Shown here: piece by piece, positions 45,601 to 50,521 of the stretch
Numbering within the stretch: position 1 is the first letter of the stretch
Layout of the letters: every line of letters begins with the position of its first letter
Origin: Gammaproteobacteria bacterium
GTDB lineage: Bacteria; Pseudomonadota; Gammaproteobacteria; Steroidobacterales; GCA-2729495
DNA length: 50,521 bases
Direction: 5' to 3'
Assembly: GCA_020853135.1 (NCBI GenBank)
Contig: JADYZO010000105.1
Coordinates: 1-50,521 of the forward strand
Notes under the pieces: model-generated
Databases searched by the model: none
What the model was told of the DNA's origin: nothing
The model's input: the letters and a program-made list of their open reading frames with translations, nothing else
Translations under genes and position numbers: made by a program

Positions 45601-46044
45601 CAGCCGGCGATACGCCGGATGCTGCTGACCCTCGGCGTGCCGCGGCATGAACTGGAGGACGCCGCCGTGCGCGTCGGCGAGGCGCTGGCGCGGACGCTGC
45701 GCGATGAGCGCGGCCGCTGGCTGCTCGATGACTCCCACGCCGAGGCGGCCAGCGAACTGGCCCTCACGGTCTGCGAGGGCGGGCGCTTTCGCAACCTCGT
45801 GATCGACCGCAGCTTCCGCACGGACGATGGCACGCGCTGGGTGGTGGACTTCAAGACCAGCCAGCACGAAGGCGGGGACCTCGAGGCATTCCTCCGCACG
45901 CAGAGCGAACGCTATCGTGAACAGTTGCGCGGGTATCGCGCGGCCATGGCGGCACTGGGCGGGGAGCCGGTGCGCACCGCGCTCTATTTTCCGCTGCTCG
46001 GCGTGTTCCAGGAGGTCGACTGCGGAACGGACGGCCCAGGCTAG
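42649..46044 (+). CDS. RecB/AddA-like UvrD-family helicase-nuclease
   Basis: A 1131-residue SF1A helicase. Walker A is APAGSGKTELL (~27-37); motif Ia is ITFTHKAAGEMR; motif II is LVDEFQDTS; motif III is LVGDPMQSIYGFR; TMHKAKGLEFDTVIVAGL and LLYVACTRARRRLHLL are motifs V-VI. A C-terminal PD-(D/E)XK nuclease has Asp1053 (LVIDRSF), Asp1067 and Lys1069 (VVDFKTSQ). With the AddB-like partner it should unwind and resect double-strand ends as RecBCD or AddAB do. Length and layout match AddA. The start overlaps the nuclease stop (ATGA). The stop shares CTAG with gspN. Confidence 0.92.
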   Translation: MSVAQSPPDQLQRDRALDPRHSFIVQAPAGSGKTELLIQRYLRLLALVDEPEEVLAITFTHKAAGEMRSRVIKALEQAQAGEVPQAAHLRRAYELARDILTDGRREQWQLHRHPARLGISTIDAVNAWIAGRRPAGGGGSARQPIAPDPGRLYQEAARATLGLMADDDEAGRQVAALMRHLDNDAGRFERLLVAMLPRRDQWLRHALDTDAVREDFEAPLRRLAGIGMQNAANRLPPDVAGELLALLPAAAGFLRDTKKAMQLPAWIGRTHFPGTDADDLAAWRDLATALLTDKEGWRRKIDAQNGFPAAEPQSNARMKALIEGLPGCEPLRLALVNVRALPGAAYEDGQWEMLGCLRAVLRLAAAQLRLVCAVRGETDFADVAAAALDALGGSDEPTDLALLLDHRLRHLLVDEFQDTSLAQYTLLERLTAGWSPDDGRSLFLVGDPMQSIYGFREADIGIFMQVRDGGIGQIRPQFLQLTANFRSASPLVEWSNEVFSRTFPAADDGLLGAVQFARSMPVPDDQPRAGVAWHWLPAGDDRAEPRRVLDLLAQARGEDPGQRVCILVRNRSHASAIIAALRSAGIDFVAPEIELLERSGVAQDLLALTRALCQRADRLAWIGVLRAPWCGLSLADLDGLLADDHRSAVTDLLRDAGRVAKLSATGAAAVRRLCAVLDQVEIARERRSLRDLVEGAWLMLGGPATIPEASQLESARTFLDLLDAAGAPADGLDMAWLTAQMAAHKGSLGSGGTGTALQVMTMHKAKGLEFDTVIVAGLGKRTRTDELPLLLWRNVTMPDGSQAPLLAPLPATGADRDPVYGYLRQLDQRRAEAETDRLLYVACTRARRRLHLLAQLEVLADGSPHSIRQPDSRSLLHRLWPAVKAEATAAVAVAAGDWPAVAREREPVWVQPTIRRLPAGWQVPAPPPPLALSPSAPEAAAAAPVAYEWAGRLAMHVGSVVHSCLQTIAMTGVAAWTRERLQAQQPAIRRMLLTLGVPRHELEDAAVRVGEALARTLRDERGRWLLDDSHAEAASELALTVCEGGRFRNLVIDRSFRTDDGTRWVVDFKTSQHEGGDLEAFLRTQSERYREQLRGYRAAMAALGGEPVRTALYFPLLGVFQEVDCGTDGPG

Positions 46045-46814
46045 AAGCTGCCAGACATCCCGACGCGGGTGCTGCCGTCGGCTGCGCGCGGGCCGAGCAG
46101 GGCCAGCGCGTTGCCGATCTGGGCGGGTGCCTCCGGCCGCGCCCGGGCGCTGGCCTCCAGCTGGTAGTTGCCCGGCGGGGTGATGACCAGCTGGCCCGTC
46201 AGCTGTACCGGTCCACCCCCATCCACCACCGTCGCCTCGATCCGGCCATCGTCGGGCACCGGGTCGGCGGCGATGCTGATGTTGAAGTTTGCGACTGGCG
46301 CGGCCGGCTCCGCCGGACTGCCGGGAACCCGCAGCGGGAGACCGGTGAACTCGAGCGTGGCAACGGCACGGCGTGGCCACCGGTCCCTGAGCTCGAGCAC
46401 CGTGATGTCCGCCTTCAGGTTGCCCCCGGTGCCCCGCAGCGCCGGCAGCAGGCCACCCAGCGCCGCGGTGGGCCCCGTGTACAGGCAGCGGCTGCAGGCA
46501 AAGCGGCCCGCGGAACCGGCTTCGATCAGGCCACTGGCTTCGCCGGCGCCGATCCGGGTGCTGACCTCGGCCCGCAGATGCCCGGTGAGGAGCCCTGCTG
46601 CCGACAGGGACCAGGACAGCGGACCCAGGCGCACCGCGTCCGCCGCCACCGCGGCTGCCGAGCCCTGCCACAGGGTGCCCTGCGGGTCGAGGACCTGCAG
46701 GCCTGGCGGTGCCAGCCAGCGCAGGGCCAGCTGTGCCGGCAGCCCCACGGCGGCGAAGAAGAGGAAGGACAGCACCCCGGCCAGGGCCAGTAACGGCTGG
46801 CGCCCGATGCGCAT
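46041..46814 (-). CDS. gspN: Type II secretion system protein N
   Basis: A 257-residue bitopic protein: short cytoplasmic tail, one helix ~8-28 (LALAGVLSFLFFAAVGLPAQ), and a periplasmic beta-rich domain. WLAPPGLQVLDPQGTLWQGSA is the typical GspN opening, and GNYQLEASARARPEAPAQIGNAL its C-terminal signature. A CxxC pair (ACSRCLY, ~106-109) could form a periplasmic disulfide. It begins on the last base of the gspM stop (TGATG). In Xanthomonas-type systems gspD follows gspN; here the convergent helicase does, so the secretin gene is elsewhere. Confidence 0.88.
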   Translation of the reverse strand: MRIGRQPLLALAGVLSFLFFAAVGLPAQLALRWLAPPGLQVLDPQGTLWQGSAAAVAADAVRLGPLSWSLSAAGLLTGHLRAEVSTRIGAGEASGLIEAGSAGRFACSRCLYTGPTAALGGLLPALRGTGGNLKADITVLELRDRWPRRAVATLEFTGLPLRVPGSPAEPAAPVANFNISIAADPVPDDGRIEATVVDGGGPVQLTGQLVITPPGNYQLEASARARPEAPAQIGNALALLGPRAADGSTRVGMSGSF

Positions 46815-47311
46815 CAGCGTGCCGCCCGGGCGAGCTGGATGTTGGCTGTCACGCGGCCCGGTTCCTGGCCCGGGTCGGCGGTGGCGGCCACCACGCCCAC
46901 GCCCTGCGTGGCCTGCAGGTCGGCGAGCCAGCTGATGAGCCCGTCGAAAGGCACGTCCTCGAACCGCAGGCGGATGCCCGTGTTGCCCTCCGGTTCATTG
47001 CGCTTGAGATAGGCGCCGAGGCCGGCAGCCCGCGTGCTGCGGTCGACCAGCACCACCAGCGATTCGGTGCCTGCTGCGGTACCCGCCGGTGACTCACCTC
47101 CGGGCCGGACACCGAACCTGGCCGCGACGCGCTCGATGTCCGCCAGCACGGCCCGCTGCCCGGCGAGGTCCTCGAGCGCCTTGCGCTGGCCGAGCACCAG
47201 CGGGCGTATGCCGAGGAAGACCAGCAGTGCCACGGCGGCAAGTGCCGCGGCGATGAGGATCAGCACGCGTTCACGCGGCGCCAGGCTGGCAAACCGTTCG
47301 GCAGGCGTCAT
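46814..47311 (-). CDS. gspM: Type II secretion system protein M
   Basis: A 165-residue inner-membrane assembly protein. One helix at ~15-37 (ERVLILIAAALAAVALLVFLG) follows the usual LAPRER start, then a coiled region and a small ferredoxin-like periplasmic domain ending VRFEDVPF-type strands (LRFEDVPFDGLISWLADLQ). It binds GspL, its upstream neighbour (three-base gap). It is one link in the platform that joins the cytoplasmic ATPase to the pseudopilus. Confidence 0.9.
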   Translation of the reverse strand: MTPAERFASLAPRERVLILIAAALAAVALLVFLGIRPLVLGQRKALEDLAGQRAVLADIERVAARFGVRPGGESPAGTAAGTESLVVLVDRSTRAAGLGAYLKRNEPEGNTGIRLRFEDVPFDGLISWLADLQATQGVGVVAATADPGQEPGRVTANIQLARAAR

Positions 47312-47314
47312 GTC

Positions 47315-48571
47315 TCAGCCCCCGCCGTGCGTGATCTGCAGGTGGCCGATGACCTCGTTGCCCGAGGCATTCGCCGACTGGATCCGGGCCTGGAGCCCGC
47401 CGGTCTGGCTGACCTGCTGCTGGATGCGGTCGAGAAACTCCACGGAGGGTGCGCGCAGCCGCAGCTCCAGGGTGCCGGCACGGTAGCTGAGCGCTTCGAT
47501 GTGCGCATTGCCGGTGCCGCCGAGCGACTGTGCCACGACGCGCAGCATGTCGAGGAACTCGTGATTGGCCCCGCTTCCCCGCGCACCGATCTGCTGGAGG
47601 CGCGCGGACAATTCCGCGCGCGCATCCGCCACCGGCCCGGCGTCGGGAAAGACGTGGTGGAATGCCTGGTCGACCGTCGCGTTGATGCGCGCCAGTTGCT
47701 GGCGCGTGCGGTAGGTCCCGGCGAGTTGTACCGCGGTCATGACCAGCACGAGCGCCAGCAGGAAGATGGTGGCCAGGCGCCATGCGGGCCAGTAGGCACG
47801 CAGGCTCGAGCGTTGGGCAAAGCCGCCCTGCAGGAGGTTGATCCCGGGGCTGGTGGCGATGTGCGCGGCGAGGCGGGGCAGGGGACCCTCGACGAGGGAG
47901 CGCAGCTCCAGCGAAGCCAGACGCGGACGCAACGCCTCGAGTGCCGGTCCCAGGGTGGCCAGCGAGTCCTCGCTGCCGTAGGCCACCAGGTGCAGCGGCT
48001 CGTGCTCGCCCTCCTGGTCGGCCGGGCCGGCAGCCCACAGTTCGAGCAGAACAGGGACGGCGCCTGTGTCCACGGTGGCCGAAGTGCCGTCGGGCAGGGT
48101 GAGACTGGCGGTGTCCCCCTCGAGCATCACGGTGGCCGTGTTCGGCATGCTGGCGACGGCATCGGCTGCCGAGCACAGGCGCGCCGGACGGATGCCGGCC
48201 GTGGCGAGGCGCGCCAGCCAGTCCGCCATGGTGGCGTGGCGCACGATGGCGACCCCGAGCGAGCCGTCGTCGCTGCGGCTGCCAGCGGCGAAATGCAGGG
48301 AGTCCACATCCTCCGCCAGCTGGTCCTCGAGCGCGAAGGGCAGTGCCTGCAGGAGCCGCGGCCCGCTGCGCAGGGGCACGCTGGCCCTCGCGCGCAGCAC
48401 GTCCACAGCCGGCACGAGCACGACGACCTGCCTGGCTCCGGCGGCCGCCGCGGCCTGCGCCAGTGCGCCGCTGCCGATCGTGCCGAGGAGCGCGCCGGTG
48501 TCATCGACCGCCACCCAGCTGGCGGTGCCGCCAGCTGCCGCATCGAGGCGGATGACCAGGCTCTCACTCAT
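47315..48571 (-). CDS. gspL: Type II secretion system protein L
   Basis: A 418-residue protein. The cytoplasmic actin-like domain (~1-240) recruits the GspE ATPase. One membrane helix is at ~265-288 (LATIFLLALVLVMTAVQLAG). A periplasmic domain of ~125 residues contacts GspM. QALPFALEDQLAEDVDSLHFA and INLLQGGFAQRSSLRAYWPAW are characteristic. The start overlaps the gspK end by eight bases. Composition is normal. Confidence 0.92.
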   Translation of the reverse strand: MSESLVIRLDAAAGGTASWVAVDDTGALLGTIGSGALAQAAAAAGARQVVVLVPAVDVLRARASVPLRSGPRLLQALPFALEDQLAEDVDSLHFAAGSRSDDGSLGVAIVRHATMADWLARLATAGIRPARLCSAADAVASMPNTATVMLEGDTASLTLPDGTSATVDTGAVPVLLELWAAGPADQEGEHEPLHLVAYGSEDSLATLGPALEALRPRLASLELRSLVEGPLPRLAAHIATSPGINLLQGGFAQRSSLRAYWPAWRLATIFLLALVLVMTAVQLAGTYRTRQQLARINATVDQAFHHVFPDAGPVADARAELSARLQQIGARGSGANHEFLDMLRVVAQSLGGTGNAHIEALSYRAGTLELRLRAPSVEFLDRIQQQVSQTGGLQARIQSANASGNEVIGHLQITHGGG

Positions 48572-49649
48572 GCGTCGGGCTCACTGACATCCTGCCGGCT
48601 TCATCCGCATTGACTTCCAGCGCCGTCTGCTCCGGTGCAGCCGCCTCCATGACGCCAAAGCGGCGCAACCGCACCTTCGCGGCCTGGCCGTCCCACTCCA
48701 GCAGACTGTACAGATCGAGCCGATAGGTGCCAATAGATACCACGCCCGTCAGCTCGAAGTAACGGGAGCTGTACCCGATGTACGGCACCATCGCCGGGTC
48801 GATCAGTCCCTCGGCGACGAGTTGCACGTCCTCGACCGGCTTCTTGAGGCTGTCCTCGACCCAATGCCTGGCGTTTTCCACGCTGACATTGTCGCCCAGC
48901 GACATCAGCACCGGCACGGATGCGGTGTTGAAATTGATGACCGTGTGCTGCCGGCCAACCGGCAACGCCGCGAGCTGGGGCCGCAGCGCCTCGAATATCT
49001 CCGGCGTGACGCCGCGCACCGCGCGGAACTCCGACACCGAGGTGAACCAGCCGTTCGCCGCCCGGTAGGGCTCCGGCTGCGAGGTGTAGTAGTCATCCTC
49101 GGCGCCGTTGAAGTCGGCGTTGCTGTCGGGATCGATCCAGTCCACCGTGGACTCCACGATGATCTCGGTCTCCGCCGGACCGATCCCCAGCTCCGGGTGC
49201 AGGCTGGCCACCGCCCCGATGAGGCGGCGGAACTGCCTGACCACGAGCTTGTCGGGCTGGCCGCGCCCGGTGACCAGGTTGTTGAGGTTGAAGCGCCCCT
49301 GCAGATCGGCGTAACCACCCGCCAGGCTCTGCTCGCCCTGGGTGATGCTCAGTCCGGCCCGGGCCCCCTGGTCGGTGCTCCGATCGTAGGTCGCCTTGCC
49401 CTGCAGCTGTTCGCCGAGGGACTCCATGGCGAGCGCCTCGGCGAACTGCGCATACTCGCGGGCCTGGTCCCAGGCCATGAGCCCGGCCGTGCGGCGCAGG
49501 TCCAGGTTCGTGTGCCAGGCGATCGCCACGGCAAGGACCGTGGCAATGGCGACCACCAGCAGGGCCGTGATGACGGCCACTCCCGCCTGCCGGCCTGCGC
49601 TGCGGCCAGGCAGGGGTCTGGCGCGCCGCCCGGCGGACTGCGGGGTCAC
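48564..49649 (-). CDS. gspK: Type II secretion minor pseudopilin K
   Basis: A 361-residue atypical large pseudopilin that caps the pilus tip with GspI and GspJ. A type III signal is present: a basic leader of 23 residues ending RQAG, then VAVITALLVVAIATVLAVAI. The usual Glu at +5 is replaced by Thr, as expected for GspK. Calcium-binding and alpha-domain stretches include STVDWIDPDSNADFNGAEDDYY. The start is GTG at 49649 overlapping the gspJ stop as GTGA; no ATG gives a better leader. FNLNNLVTGRGQ is typical. Confidence 0.93.
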   Translation of the reverse strand: MTPQSAGRRARPLPGRSAGRQAGVAVITALLVVAIATVLAVAIAWHTNLDLRRTAGLMAWDQAREYAQFAEALAMESLGEQLQGKATYDRSTDQGARAGLSITQGEQSLAGGYADLQGRFNLNNLVTGRGQPDKLVVRQFRRLIGAVASLHPELGIGPAETEIIVESTVDWIDPDSNADFNGAEDDYYTSQPEPYRAANGWFTSVSEFRAVRGVTPEIFEALRPQLAALPVGRQHTVINFNTASVPVLMSLGDNVSVENARHWVEDSLKKPVEDVQLVAEGLIDPAMVPYIGYSSRYFELTGVVSIGTYRLDLYSLLEWDGQAAKVRLRRFGVMEAAAPEQTALEVNADEAGRMSVSPTHE

Positions 49650-50293
49650 TGCACCACCTCGACGACACGCTCGATCTCGCCCCAGTCCCGGAGCTTCAGG
49701 TGGATGCGCACCGCCTTCGGCAACTCGGCAGACTCGCAGCTGCCGCGCCCCTGGCCGGGCGGGGGCCATTGCCTGGCCCAGGGTTCACCGGGCTGGAGCA
49801 CCTTCGGCGCGAAGCTGATCTCGAACGACTCAACCTGGTCGAGCAGCACCTCGGCCCGCGGCTCGTTCATCAGGGTGCGGTCCATGACGCGCCAGTACTC
49901 GCGCAGCAGCTTGTCGTTCTCCAGCCGGTACTGCGTACGCTGCAGCGTGCCCCGCACGAAGCGGGCGAAGGGATTGGGCCAGCCATCGTGGCTCAGGCAC
50001 ACGGGGTGGGTGACGTCGCAAGGCGCAACGAGCGCGGCCTCGCAGCTGCCCAGCGCATCACGCACCCGGCGCGGGTTGATCTGTGCGAAGTCGCTGGCCA
50101 GGATGCGCACCGCACGCTGCACCTCGTGCAGCCGCTGGAGCTGCTGGCGTGCGATGGCCTCCTGGCGCATCACCGCATTGAGGCCGCCCATGGCCAGCGC
50201 ACCGATGATGCCGAAGATGGCCATGGCCACCAGCAGCTCCAGCAACGTGAAACCGCCGGCGACCTGCCTGTGGCCTGCCCGATGCGCCGTCAT
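49646..50293 (-). CDS. gspJ: Type II secretion minor pseudopilin J
   Basis: A 215-residue pseudopilin. The prepilin peptidase site is AGG/FTLLELLVAMAIFG with cleavage after Gly14 and Glu at +5. A periplasmic beta-domain with four cysteines (CEAALVAPCDVTHPVC and one later near RGSCES) follows; these may form disulfides and are more than usual for GspJ. The ATG at 50293 overlaps the gspI stop by four bases (ATGA). It forms the tip complex with GspI and GspK. Confidence 0.93.
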   Translation of the reverse strand: MTAHRAGHRQVAGGFTLLELLVAMAIFGIIGALAMGGLNAVMRQEAIARQQLQRLHEVQRAVRILASDFAQINPRRVRDALGSCEAALVAPCDVTHPVCLSHDGWPNPFARFVRGTLQRTQYRLENDKLLREYWRVMDRTLMNEPRAEVLLDQVESFEISFAPKVLQPGEPWARQWPPPGQGRGSCESAELPKAVRIHLKLRDWGEIERVVEVVQ

Positions 50294-50521
50294 TGGGCCT
50301 TCGCCGTGTTCTGCCCGGGCGCCGGGGATGGCGCCGGTGGCGCGGGCTGCGCCTGCCCATCGACAGTGAGCAACGGCCAGCCGGTCGGCGCAGTGCCGGG
50401 TCCCGCAGCCTGGGGCGGTTCGGCGAGGAAGCCGACGGCCGTGGCGAGCGGCTGCTCCTCGCGACCGGCCAGCGACACGCTGACATCGGCCCGGCGCAGC
50501 CGGTCATCCTCGGTGGGCGAC
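50290..50521 (-). CDS. gspI: Type II secretion minor pseudopilin I, C-terminal part
   Basis: The frame is open to the right edge, so the N-terminal prepilin signal is outside; about 76 residues are visible. The stretch DDRLRRADVSVSL is the usual late GspI strand (base or residue pattern LRRxxVxV). The identity rests mainly on position before gspJ. The last ~45 residues are rich in Pro, Ala and Gln (PAPPAPSPAPGQ), an extension not seen in the shortest GspI proteins. No other frame is credible here. Confidence 0.75.
   Translation of the reverse strand, partial: SPTEDDRLRRADVSVSLAGREEQPLATAVGFLAEPPQAAGPGTAPTGWPLLTVDGQAQPAPPAPSPAPGQNTAKAQ

Noticed and set aside
42268-46671. A 1467-codon open frame on the minus strand across the helicase and into gspN
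   Set aside because: It is antisense to a helicase with all motifs in order and only joins the gspN region by chance; composition is that of a GC-rich shadow.

Overview
The window is about 50.5 kb of very GC-rich, tightly packed bacterial chromosome. The layout points to a gammaproteobacterium of the Xanthomonadales/Nevskiales/Steroidobacterales kind. The evidence is a fused aspartate kinase-diaminopimelate decarboxylase, a tonB-exbB-exbD1-exbD2 cluster, a TrpR-family regulator heading the his operon, and an Xps/Gsp-type secretion operon. I see no rRNA, tRNA, CRISPR array, insertion sequence or prophage. Assignment to an order is inference from gene content, not from a marker gene.

Left part (1-15.4 kb) is amino-acid biosynthesis. 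It starts with the 3' part of lysAC and a convergent Ada-type repair gene. Next is a minus-strand his operon read regulator-G-D-C-B-H-A-F-E, with 4-base overlaps or gaps of 8 bases or less. hisF appears to start at AUU. hisE stands alone and no hisI is present. The operon is headed by a small TrpR-like protein whose promoter overlaps a strong palindrome. metB is divergent with its own good promoter. It converges on an ilvE-leuC-leuD-leuB operon so closely that the two stop codons share one CTAG.

Middle left (15.7-19.6 kb) is a TonB energy-transduction operon: tonB, exbB, two equal-length exbD genes and a periplasmic TPR protein, closed by a textbook terminator. An adrenodoxin-type ferredoxin follows.

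Middle (20-34 kb) looks like an accessory catabolic island. A family III CoA-transferase and a VOC protein are read leftward. An HMG-CoA-lyase and a two-subunit hydantoinase/oxoprolinase-type enzyme (HyuA, HyuB) are read rightward. An IclR regulator with a 31-bp palindrome over its promoter, an aldo/keto reductase, an aldehyde dehydrogenase, an MFS transporter containing a hexanucleotide repeat, a peroxiredoxin and a six-helix membrane protein follow. A pathway that activates a branched dicarboxylic acid to its CoA ester and cleaves it is a reasonable hypothesis, but the substrate cannot be read from sequence.

Right part (34-50.5 kb) holds a Bcr/CflA drug exporter behind etfB-etfA, a 3-mercaptopyruvate sulfurtransferase, an unrecognised 244-residue protein next to an AlaA-like aminotransferase, and a two-gene nuclease/helicase pair. 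That pair consists of an AddB-like protein with no intact Walker A and a RecB/AddA-like helicase-nuclease. The window ends in the minus-strand type II secretion genes gspI(partial)-J-K-L-M-N, where gspN is followed by the convergent helicase rather than by gspD.
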